Below, piece by piece: positions 56,580 to 64,000 of a DNA stretch of 64,000 bases (position 1 is the first letter of the stretch; each line of letters starts with the position of its first letter). Both the position numbers and the translations under genes were made by a program. Origin of the DNA: CAIWHR01 sp963809965 (GTDB lineage: Bacteria > Pseudomonadota > Gammaproteobacteria > Burkholderiales > Casimicrobiaceae); contig CAWELU010000057.1 of NCBI GenBank assembly GCA_963809965.1, forward strand, positions 72,419 through 136,418. Direction: 5' to 3'. The notes under the pieces are model-generated. The model did no database searches. It saw only the letters and a list, made by a program, of their open reading frames with translations, and was not told the origin of the DNA.

Positions 56580-58046
56580 TCACGCGTTCCCGGAAGTCGG
56601 CATGCAGCGACGCTGGACGAGCCCAACGGCCTCATCGAGCGAACTCATCGGCAACTCGAAGCATTCCAGTTTACGCATCCACCGAACGAGATTCTCGACC
56701 CGCGTCTCGTCGAGGAGCCGCGGCAACATCGTGCATTCCTGCAACAGACGACGCAGCGCCTCGGAATTCGGGATGGGCCTGAGTTCGGTCTGAACGCCCT
56801 CCTCGTAGCGCGGAAAGATCAGCCAGCGGGCGGGCCGCGTGGTGTCGGCCGGAACACGGCGGTGCGCCGGCGGTGCCAGGTAGCGAACATGCTTCCCGTC
56901 CTCGCGCAAATGAACGTCGATCGCGGCCGCCTCCGGGCAGAATCGTGCGAGCACCTGCATGACGCCGGGCTTGATCCCTAGTGCCAGCGGAAACGGTCGG
57001 ATGTCGAGCGTCTCCTCCTCCAGCAGTGCAACCTCGTCGGAGAAATAATCGAATCCGGCGAGCACAAGGCCGAGCGTCAGCGTCGACTTGCCGCTGCCGG
57101 ACGCGCCCGGCAACAGGATGCAGGCATCGCCGTTGGATACGACACCGGCGTGAACTTCCAGAAAGCAGCGGTGCCGGTTGCGTGCGGTCTGCGCCACCAG
57201 CTGCTTCATTACCGGCGTGAGCTGGAGCAGATCGCGGCAATAGCCGCGCGGTACGAGATCGTCGAGGACGACGTGGCCCGCGTCGGTCTCGACTACATCG
57301 TAGGTCACCGGGTCACCCGCGGGCGCGTCGACCTTGAGATGCGCGAGCGCGGCATGAACACGATCGGCTTGCGCCGTGGAGGCAAATCGAATGCGGAATT
57401 CGGTCGTCAGCATCCGATAGTATCGTTCGACGACCGGTGCGCCGACGCGTAGCAGCCTGGCGTCCAGCGCGAAATCCAGCGGCGTACGCTCGCCGTCGAC
57501 AGCTGTGGTGAGCAACGTGTCGGTCCAGGGCGACGGCTTGTTTCGCCGCGAGTGACGTTCACGCAGCCGCTTCGCCTGCGCTTCGAGCTGGGACGGGTCC
57601 AACGCAACGAACGCGGCACAGTCGGCGGCGGCGACGCGCAGATCTTGCGCCGTCCCGGAAGGATCCTCGGAAAACGCAGCGCGCAGCCGCGGATTGACGA
57701 GCAGCCGCGCAAGCGCGGTTGTGAACGGCAATGCCGTTTCCGGGAGAATCGCGGGCCGTTCGATGTATCCCGCGCCCCACCACTGATCGAGAACACCCGC
57801 CACATGCGCCCGCGCGTTCGCACGAGCAACGCCCAGGACTTCAGCGTAGTAGCCGACGATGTCCTCCTCCGGCATTCCCGCCTCGATGCAGCACCACACC
57901 AGCGCGGCGGAGGAGTTGAACACGTACAGTTCCTGCCGCGGCGTCGAGAAGAAGACCCCCTCCTCACCCAGGACGAATAGGCATCCGTCGCCGGTCGTAC
58001 GCAACGGCGCTGCCCGGTGCCTACTGCGCGCCGCCGGCAGGCTCAT
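56580..58046 (-). CDS. PqqD-like domain fused to HPr kinase/phosphorylase-like protein
   Basis: The 488-residue protein has a PqqD-type leader-recognition domain at about 28-96 (TPRQELYVFNSSAALVWCCI, AHVAGVLDQWWGAGYIERP). A helical segment at 100-165 (LLVNPRLRAAFSEDP, FVALDPSQLEAQAKRLRER) resembles small leader-binding or LigA-like modules. The C-terminal domain is related to HprK, with Walker A GASGSGKS at 314-321 and a following YFSDE (335-338). HprK-related kinases with PqqD-like proteins mark a RiPP gene context of unresolved function. The start overlaps the end of the MNIO gene by 26 bp, so the two are cotranscribed. Confidence 0.85.
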   Translation of the reverse strand: MSLPAARSRHRAAPLRTTGDGCLFVLGEEGVFFSTPRQELYVFNSSAALVWCCIEAGMPEEDIVGYYAEVLGVARANARAHVAGVLDQWWGAGYIERPAILPETALPFTTALARLLVNPRLRAAFSEDPSGTAQDLRVAAADCAAFVALDPSQLEAQAKRLRERHSRRNKPSPWTDTLLTTAVDGERTPLDFALDARLLRVGAPVVERYYRMLTTEFRIRFASTAQADRVHAALAHLKVDAPAGDPVTYDVVETDAGHVVLDDLVPRGYCRDLLQLTPVMKQLVAQTARNRHRCFLEVHAGVVSNGDACILLPGASGSGKSTLTLGLVLAGFDYFSDEVALLEEETLDIRPFPLALGIKPGVMQVLARFCPEAAAIDVHLREDGKHVRYLAPPAHRRVPADTTRPARWLIFPRYEEGVQTELRPIPNSEALRRLLQECTMLPRLLDETRVENLVRWMRKLECFELPMSSLDEAVGLVQRRCMPTSGNA

Positions 58047-59061
58047 GGGTACCGGCGAGCGCTTTGAGGCGCCGCAGTTCCGCTTCGAGAAATGACGACG
58101 GCGGAAACCTTGCCTCCCATTGCAGGGTCACGGCCTCGACCGCGCATCCGTCGAGCGCGTGCGCGAGCAGCGCCCACAGTTCGTCGTCGATCGGCGTGTC
58201 GTGCATGTCGTCCCAGCGACCGTCCACCTCGCGGCATCCGCCTGCATGCACGTGCACGATCCGCGACCGATCGACTTCGTCCAGCCAGCCGCGCGGGTCG
58301 AAGCGATGATTCCGCGCATTGACGAGCAGCGCGGTCGCGTCGAGCGAAATACCGCAGCCGGCAAGCTCGCAGAGCCGGTTGAGAAACGCGGGTTCCGACA
58401 TTGAGCCGCGGATGACGAGCGGCGACGCGAGGTTGCGGATCAGCAGCGGTGTGCCGCATGCCTCCATTACGCGACGGGCTCGATCGGCGACGATGTCCAG
58501 CGTTACGCCGTTCAGGACGACCGGGCAGCTCCCACCGAAGTCGATGCCCGGTGCATAGCGGAATCCCAAGTGGTCGCTGACCCACGGAGAGCGCATCTCC
58601 GACACGAACGATGCCAGCGACGCCAGCTCGCTGCCATCGACCTCAGGGGACGCGAGCGACAGCGTCTGACTTCTGACGACGAGTGGATAGCGGGCGCGCA
58701 GGACGCGTGCCAGTCCCCTGGCGTCGCCGAAGAAGCGCTCGGCGAGAACTTCGACGCACTCGACGCCGTTCGACGGGTGGTCGAGCCACGCCGCAAGCGC
58801 CGGGTGGAACGACAGCCCGACGCGGGTCAACGAGGTGCTGGTGAAAAGTGCAACGGACGGCGGATGGTCAGGACGAGCCGGAGCCGCCGGAGCCGACCCT
58901 CCTCCGTTTATCGCCTGCGCGTCCTTGTAATTTGCGGCCATGAGCAATGCGATCGCCGGTGCCACGGCGCTGGCCTTGCCCAACTTCTTGATAAACTCCC
59001 GACGAACGTCCGCCTCAGTAGTTTCTTGCGGCGAAGTCGACTGCGGCGCGTCCTGGTCCAT
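58021..59061 (-). CDS. DUF692/MNIO-like protein with an N-terminal leader or Tat-signal-like segment
   Basis: Residues 1-52 look like a twin-arginine signal or RiPP leader: VRREFIKKLGK, a hydrophobic APAIALLMAA, then KDAQA. From residue 78 (LTRVGLSFHPALAAWL) the sequence is a DUF692 TIM barrel, the multinuclear non-heme iron oxidative enzyme (MNIO) family that modifies Cys-containing peptides. Recognisable sites are WVSDHLGF (160-167), NHRFDPRGWLDEV, VHVHAGG (269-275), WDDMHDTP and LQWEARFP. The usual ENP and LDVNN motifs are degenerate (RNL at 209-211, LDATALL at 240-246). The N-terminal segment may be a separate precursor gene joined by a frameshift (see findings). Confidence 0.8.
   Translation of the reverse strand: MDQDAPQSTSPQETTEADVRREFIKKLGKASAVAPAIALLMAANYKDAQAINGGGSAPAAPARPDHPPSVALFTSTSLTRVGLSFHPALAAWLDHPSNGVECVEVLAERFFGDARGLARVLRARYPLVVRSQTLSLASPEVDGSELASLASFVSEMRSPWVSDHLGFRYAPGIDFGGSCPVVLNGVTLDIVADRARRVMEACGTPLLIRNLASPLVIRGSMSEPAFLNRLCELAGCGISLDATALLVNARNHRFDPRGWLDEVDRSRIVHVHAGGCREVDGRWDDMHDTPIDDELWALLAHALDGCAVEAVTLQWEARFPPSSFLEAELRRLKALAGTHEPAGGAQ
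58868..59061 (-). CDS. candidate RiPP precursor peptide (alternative reading, needs one indel)
   Basis: If one base is missing in the GGAGGAGGG run at 58897-58905, the frame opened at 59061 would end at a TGA (58870-58868). This gives a peptide of about 64 residues: the leader MDQDAPQSTSPQETTEADVR, then REFIKKLGKA, a hydrophobic stretch, NYKDAQAING and a short Gly/Ser core ending GSGGSGSS. Gly/Ser repeats are plausible heterocyclisation sites for a YcaO enzyme, as in microcin B17. The MNIO would then start at TTG 58830, which lacks a Shine-Dalgarno sequence, so this reading is not proven. Confidence 0.35.
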
Positions 59062-59230
59062 GATTCACCCCGTACTGGTCGAGCGCAGTTGACGATATCC
59101 CAAATCGGGGAGCGACGCCAGCGCTCCCTTCGCGTCGGGTCGGCCGCGTGCGCTCGCGCATTCCCATATCGCGGCCGCGCGCGCGAAGCCGGGCACGGAC
59201 GCACACACAGTGGGCGATCTGTGCAGAACA

Positions 59231-59247
59231 GAGTGTTTAGAACACTC
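59231..59247. promoter_or_regulatory. perfect dyad in the MNIO/YcaO divergent region
   Basis: GAGTGTT-TAG-AACACTC is a perfect 7-bp inverted repeat. CAGAGTG (59229-59235) also matches CACTCTG (59254-59260). It lies in the 236-bp interval between the two divergent RiPP transcription units, 51 bp before the YcaO start. That is a natural place for a shared operator. No regulator gene is seen in the island. Confidence 0.5.
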
Positions 59248-59297
59248 CCTACGCACTCTGGCGCGGCATGTCTCGGCGCTGTCACGGGTCTGAGCAC

Positions 59298-61318
59298 ATG
59301 CCGATCGACGTCCTCGTCGTGGGTCGTGGCGCGCTGACAACGTCTGTCGCCGAACGACTATCGCGTCGGGGCAGTATCGCGGTTGCTCATCTAGAGTCGA
59401 TCGACGCGATGCCAGCAGCGGCACTCGCTTGCATGGCCGTGGCCGTCCATTGCGCGGATGGCGCTGACAACGCAACCGCGAATTTCGTGCGGATCTGCCG
59501 CGAAGCAGCAGTGTCCTCGGTCGTCGGTCGATTGACGGAGCACACAGCCGTCGTCGCGCTCGATTTCCCGGGCAACCGATCCGAAGTGGCGTCCGGGCTG
59601 CCCCGAGTGCGCGCGGCTTCACACCGAGACTGATCTGTCGCTGGGCCTTGATGCATCGAACCGAATGTCGGCGTCGCGTCGCTACGACCCCGAAGACATC
59701 GATGCAACGGCGAACCTCGTCACTCTCGCTGTCTGCAAGGCGCTCGAAGTGTCGCAAGGCCTACGGCCTGCGGACGGTCTGGCGACGGCTTTCGACTTCG
59801 ACAGCCGAGGCGTCACGGTCGAGCTGGTCCGCAAGCATCCCGCATGCCCGGTATGCATTCCGGCTGCGCCCGCGGACAGAGGTGAACTGCGTGCCGAGGT
59901 CATGCAATGGCGCGACCGGTGTCTTCGCGCACCCAGTGCGCCGGGCGAAATCGCAACGCTGCTCTCGCGGCTGCGAACCCTGACCGGGAAACACTTCGCT
60001 CTGTTCGACGCGCCGGACGAGCGATCGCCAGTCGAGCGCAACGCGGTCCGGCAATTCTTCCGAGCACGCGGCGTCGCTCCGAAGGACAATCCGCTTGCCA
60101 ACGCGCATTTCGTGCCGACGCTGGGGCGGGGAGGTCTCGGAGTCGAGCCTTCGCAACAGGTCACCGTCGGCTTCGACTTCGTCAATGCCGGAACGGCGGA
60201 GGCGATTTCGCTGGTGGAGGGACTCGAGCGCGTATTCGCAATGTCGTTTTGCCCTCCGCATCGCGTCGTGAAGTCGCGATACACCGACGTCGCGCGCGAC
60301 GCGTTCGATCCCCGCCGCTTCCCGCTGTTTGCCGAAATGCAGTACGCGCAGCCGGGCTTTCCGCTGCGCCGCTTCGATCCCGACGCGGACATCGACTGGA
60401 TCTGGGGGCTCGATCTCGCCTCCGGAGCGCCCGTACTGGTGGCGTTCGATCTGGTCTTCGCCAGCTCGCCTTCGACCCGAATCTACCGCGCCAACAGCAA
60501 TGGCGCCGCCTGCCATACCAGCGTGCATCAGGCGATCGTCAACGGCATCTACGAAACTGTCGAGCGCGACGCGCTGATGGTAACGTGGTTGAACGAACTG
60601 TCGCTGCCTCGCCTGGTGCTCGACGCGGGAGCCCTGATCCGTGGTCCGTCCGTGGTACGCTGAACGACTGGACTCCACCTCGTGCATGTCGACATCAGCA
60701 CCGACCTCGGCATTCCGGTGCTGCTCGCGGTGCTGCGAGACCGCCGCAACCCGGACTTCTTCCTGATCGACATGGTGGCGTCGCGTCGACGCGCCAGTGC
60801 GCACTCTGCCAAGCTCTACCGTGGAGTCGTCCCAGTTCTTTATGCCTTATCTCGTGGACGGCAATCACCTCGTGAACGTGCGGCGATGCCGGACGCCGAT
60901 CCGCAGCACGTTTGAGAATTTCTCCGAACACGTCGCCTACTACCAGGCGGAGCAACGGAATCCGTCGCGCGGACGTTCCTGACGGCTCGGCGCCGCTACT
61001 CGGCAGTTGGGGCAAGGCGCACGCCTACGCAGCCGACAAGCCTCGGTCGGCGGGAAGAACTGGATCTTCTGGTCGCGCGGCTGGCCGCGAACGGCTATCC
61101 GGTGATCGTCGTCGACTGCACGTCACCCCCGCTGGTGCGACCTCGGGCTCCACGCGGTCCAGCGTGCTGATACCGGGACTGCAGCCGCTCAACTGCGGCC
61201 ACCACCTGTCGCGCGCTCGGAGGCGAGCGCGTGGTGACGGTCGCGCAACGAATGGGGCTATGCGACGCGCAGGCGCACGCTGGACGAGCTCAATCCTTGG
61301 CCGCATCCGTTCTGGTGA
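59298..61318 (+). CDS. fused E1-like/YcaO azoline cyclodehydratase (several frameshifts)
   Basis: The start MPIDVLVVGRGALTTSVAER opens a ThiF/E1-like leader-binding domain. A break near 59575 leads to RPGCPECARLH, and CPVC follows at about 59848, giving the structural zinc tetrad of TOMM cyclodehydratases. The YcaO domain contains NSNGAACHTSVHQAIVNGIY and ETVERDALMVTWLNELSLPR with the ATP/Mg-binding glutamates. Further breaks occur near 60655, 60800, 60965, 61140 and 61215-61255. The protein ends TLDELNPWPHPFW, the Pro-rich YcaO C-terminus, at a TGA (61316-61318). The repaired length is about 673 residues. It phosphorylates backbone amides to cyclise Cys/Ser/Thr. Confidence 0.87.
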
Positions 61319-61329
61319 AGGGTTCGCGC

Positions 61330-62622
61330 ATGGCTGACGAGCGCTACCGGCTTTCCCCATACTGCGTCTTCTGGATGGACCCGGATGGCAGGACGGCGCA
61401 GCTCGTCAACGGCCTCTACGGAAGCCGCTTCCAGATCACTGCCGACCTGCTCCGAGCGCTGTTCGAGGCCTCGGAAGGTGCTGCGCTGGACGACATAATC
61501 ACCCGCACCCCGCAAGGCGCTCGCACGGCGATTACGATGCTCGTCGACGAGAAGGTGCTCGTTCCGGTGCGCGACGCCGACAATGGGTCGCGTCCGACCC
61601 TTTTCGCAATCGCCTCCAGCCGGTGGAGCTCGCCTTCCATCGTGGTGTCAACGAAGGCGGCTACTTCGCGGACGACGTCGACACCACCACACCAATTCCT
61701 TCTCCGGCGAAGGCTGCTCGCGGCGGCGCGACGTTCGCGCTGCGGATGCACGACAGGATGATTGACGACGTGGGTTTCACGGAGTGCCTCGTTCGACGCC
61801 GGTCGAACCGCGTGTTCGGTGCGGACCCGCTGGAGCGGCCTCGATTCGAACGGTTTCTCGAACTTGCGGCGCGAGCGTATGCACTGCGCGAATCGCCGGG
61901 CCTGGGCTGGGTTTCGATGCGCCATTACCCGAGCGCCGGCGCCCGCTATCCGCTCGAGATCTACCCGGTCGTCTATAACGTAGAAACGCTGCCGGAAGGC
62001 ATCTATCACTATCGCCCGTTCGGCCATTGCCTCGAGGCGATCGGTAGCGATCGTGAGCATCGCGAAAGGTTGGTCGAGATGGCGTGCCACCGGATGGCGC
62101 CTCAGGCGAGAGGCCACCCTGCGGTGCTGTTCCTCGTCACCGCCGTTTTTGCGCGAACCTGCTGGAAATACCGCGGCATGCCCTACCACGCGATCCTGAT
62201 GGAGACCGGGGCGCTGTACCAGACGATGTATCTGGCGGCGACGGCGCTCGGGCTCGCGTCGTGCGCGATCGGTGCATTTCCGGAGCTTCGCCACGGCGAA
62301 GCTTCTCGGCGTCGATTCGCGCGACGAGGCGCAGGTCGGTATGTTCGCACTCGGCACGGGCGATACTGGCGGGCCGCCGAATCCGCAGATCGTCGCCCTG
62401 CGGCGGGACGACGCGTCGCCGTTCACAGGCGGCGCGCCGGTGGGCGCCGTCGAGTGCACTTTCGCCGACGGTACGAAGCAAGTCGTGCCCATCGCTCAGC
62501 TGTCGCTCGAGAGCGACCCCGCGGGCACCCTGCGCTGCCGGTTCTTGCACCGTGGGGAAGTCGCCGACATCGGCGACGATTGTCGCGACGACGCGCGGCG
62601 CCTGCTCGAAAGCCGCGACTAG
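61330..62622 (+). CDS. SagB-type FMN azoline dehydrogenase (two frameshifts)
   Basis: The product starts MADERYRLSPYCVFWMDPDG, 11 bp after the YcaO stop. The first 85 residues form a winged-helix/PqqD-like N-terminal domain. A break near 61615 leads to the nitroreductase core (VRRRSNRVFGADPL, MRHYPSAGARYPLEIYPVVY, MPYHAILMETGALYQTMYLA, ALGLASCAIGAFPE). A second break near 62280 leads to LLGVDSRDEAQVGMFALGTG. About 80 residues follow the usual SagB end (PPNPQIVALRRDDASP, ECTFADGTKQVVPIAQLSLE). The enzyme oxidises azolines to azoles. The repaired length is about 430 residues. Confidence 0.88.
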
Positions 62623-62811
62623 GGGAACCCGTAGCGGGCCTCGGGGCCCCTCGCGTACCCGCGGTCCGGACAGGCGTTCGCGGGACGCCCTCGCCACACC
62701 GCGCCGTCCGGAGAGCGCCCGCGGGAATCCCCGGTGCCGAAGCGCTGCCACGAATGCTACATCGGCGTAGGGGCGTAGTTGTGCGCGAAATTCGGCGAAG
62801 GGATCGAACAT
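62619..62811 (-). CDS. possible small protein after the nucleotidyltransferase (frameshifted)
   Basis: An ATG at 62811 (MFDPFAEFRAQLRPYADVAF) lies nine bases after the stop of the nucleotidyltransferase with AGGATGAG upstream. About 45 residues look coherent (FVAALRHRGFPRALSGRRGV). One frame change would end it at TAG 62621-62619 (EARYGFP), overlapping the SagB stop on the other strand. It could be a small RiPP accessory protein or chance coding in GC-rich DNA. I see no Cys/Ser/Thr-rich core in it. Confidence 0.25.
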
Positions 62812-62820
62812 GGTGAAGTC

Positions 62821-63998
62821 TCATCCTGCGCCGGATTGATTACGTGCGCTAGCAGGGCGCCAACGAGTGAGGCAAAGCCGCATGGGACGTATCAGGTAGT
62901 AGAGCCATTGGAGTCCGCGCGGCAACTGGATTAATTCGCGATCCTTGTCATTCGGTTTGATCACGCTGTCCAGACAACGCCTGAAGTAGGGTAACGCGTC
63001 GACGAGTCGCTCCTTCACCAGACCCGCACACAGGAACTGCGCCGCCAATGACGTGGACTGCCAGGTTTCCACTGCCACATAGCGACGCGTCAAACGACGA
63101 CGGAGATATGCCACTACTGGATCCTGGTCGATACTGTGCACAATCACATCCGGCAGCGGCGCAGCGAGCAATGTGCGCGCGAGATCGAGGCACAGCAGAA
63201 GCGCCCGACGGCTGCGCGCGGCAGTCGCGCGGGCCAACAAAACGTCCCACTGTAGATCGCGTTGTGTGCGCAACAGCTCTGAAACATCACAAACCCACCG
63301 CAATTGCGCGAGCGATCGGTTGAACCCGTTCTTGAGGAGCTCTGGCATTGCATGAGAATCGTGTCTTCGGGGTCAAGGCAGGGCACGTCGCGGCCTAGCA
63401 GCAACACGGATTGACGTCGGGCGAAGGCACCCGCGAGATCGAAATCAAAGCCGATGAAATACTGCTCCAGTTGTGCTGGTGCGATGCGCCAATGCAGGTC
63501 GACTGCGACATTGGCACGCCGGAACTCGGTCTCCCAAGTAAGACGCTTGACGATTTCCGCGTAACCCAGACCCTCAAGCACCTCCCGCGCACCCTTGACG
63601 TCCGGCTCGCGGACCAGCAGATCGACATCAAAAAACTGTCGTAGGTCGAGCCGCCCATATGCTGCCAAGGCAAGAATGGGTCCCTTGAACGGAATTCCAT
63701 GAATCCCCTTACGTGCGAATCCCTCCAATATCTCCAACAGCGCCTGCATCGCTCTCCGGTTATTTCTGGTAGCCGTGGCGCGGTAGAGTTGCAGCGACTC
63801 GATGAGTTCCGCCGGGACGCCGCCCGGGTCCAGCGATGCAAGGCTTTGGTGAAGAAGCGGCACGACCCGGTGTTCCAAGGCGAGGTGCACGACACGGAAC
63901 CAGTCGATGTCCTCATTCAGCAGTGTCGCCACGCGCGCGCGCGTCACGGCATCAAGCTCAGTTCTTGCGCAACACAGAACTAACTGAACTTCAGGCGG
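62821..63998 (-). CDS. nucleotidyltransferase-family protein, PF14907 (5' end outside window, one frameshift)
   Basis: The frame is open to the right edge (PPEVQLVLCCARTELDAV), so the gene is partial even though a GTG exists at 63947. The nucleotidyltransferase core reads GIHGIPFKGPILALAAYGRL, followed by DLRQFFDVDLLVREPDVK with the Asp-x-Asp metal site. Another conserved piece is FRRANVAVDLHWRIAPAQLE. A break near 63345 links to PELLKNGFNRSLAQLRWVCD and a C-terminal helical region. PF14907 proteins co-occur with HprK-like and PqqD-like proteins in RiPP contexts. The island therefore continues beyond the window. Confidence 0.82.
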
Positions 63999-64000
63999 TA

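Noticed and set aside
59298..61318. Programmed ribosomal frameshifting in the YcaO gene
   Set aside because: At least six breaks without a common slippery sequence, mirrored in unrelated housekeeping genes, fit sequence errors better.
62734..62778. Short plus-strand peptide MPKRCHECYIGVGA as a RiPP core
   Set aside because: It has only 14 codons from a GTG, no leader and no clear ribosome-binding site. The frame upstream has no start and the interval is very GC-rich.

Overview
The window is a high-GC proteobacterial chromosome segment. Gene content and order (rplU-rpmA next to ispB, lptG/lptF divergent from pepA-holC, a glyA-nrdR-ribD-ribE run, yjgA/pmbA, TIGR02444, a type I-beta DAHP synthase) suggest a betaproteobacterium, probably Burkholderiales or Nitrosomonadales-like. 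I cannot name the genus. Many conserved genes carry apparent single-base indels (ABC transporter 13.2-15.1 kb, valS, MFS, rlmM, typA, 47.9-53.5 kb, YcaO, SagB), while 25.4-47.8 kb is almost free of them. I read these as assembly errors rather than gene decay, and I give gene limits across the breaks.

Layout. 0-4.4 kb: end of a UvrD-type helicase, a LysR regulator divergent from an aldo/keto reductase, a lipoprotein hydrolase and an internally deleted F420-type dehydrogenase. 4.5-11 kb: tRNA-Pro, ispB, rplU-rpmA, lptFG, pepA-holC. 11-19.2 kb: an unknown acidic repeat protein, DAHP synthase, an ABC transporter, DUF3299, Tat-exported MsrB, valS. 19.2-25.4 kb: MFS transporter, rlmM, rhlE, typA.

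25.4-40.6 kb is the catabolic core. A minus-strand cluster encodes all three subunits of a phenylphosphate-synthase-like enzyme (ppsA, ppsB and a two-CBS ppsC), one UbiD-type (de)carboxylase, a UbiX flavin prenyltransferase, a COG4313/SphA-type outer-membrane protein and a Tm-1-like ATP-binding protein. A TrpB2-like PLP enzyme and an indolepyruvate:ferredoxin oxidoreductase pair follow. The cluster is divergent from a XylR/DmpR-type sigma54 activator. The intergenic DNA holds a near-perfect -24/-12 promoter and two matching upstream dyads. I infer an inducible anaerobic pathway that phosphorylates and carboxylates a phenolic compound. It has one UbiD in place of the usual alpha/beta pair, and no recognisable gamma or delta phenylphosphate carboxylase subunit in the window.

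40.7-56.5 kb is mostly housekeeping: rmuC, mtfA, a small secreted protein, a yjgA-mogA-eamA operon, pmbA, a PilZ-motif protein, a TRAP transporter split over two convergent strands, then glyA-nrdR-ribD-ribE.

56.5-64 kb is a ribosomal-peptide (RiPP) modification island directly after ribE. It contains a PqqD-HprK-like kinase fusion, a DUF692/MNIO protein preceded by a leader-like segment, a fused E1-like/YcaO cyclodehydratase, a SagB-type azoline dehydrogenase and a PF14907 nucleotidyltransferase that runs off the window. YcaO/SagB chemistry combined with an MNIO and the HprK/PqqD/nucleotidyltransferase set is the least familiar part of the window. The best precursor candidate is the first roughly 64 codons of the MNIO reading frame, where a one-base correction would create a separate peptide ending in a Gly/Ser-rich core.
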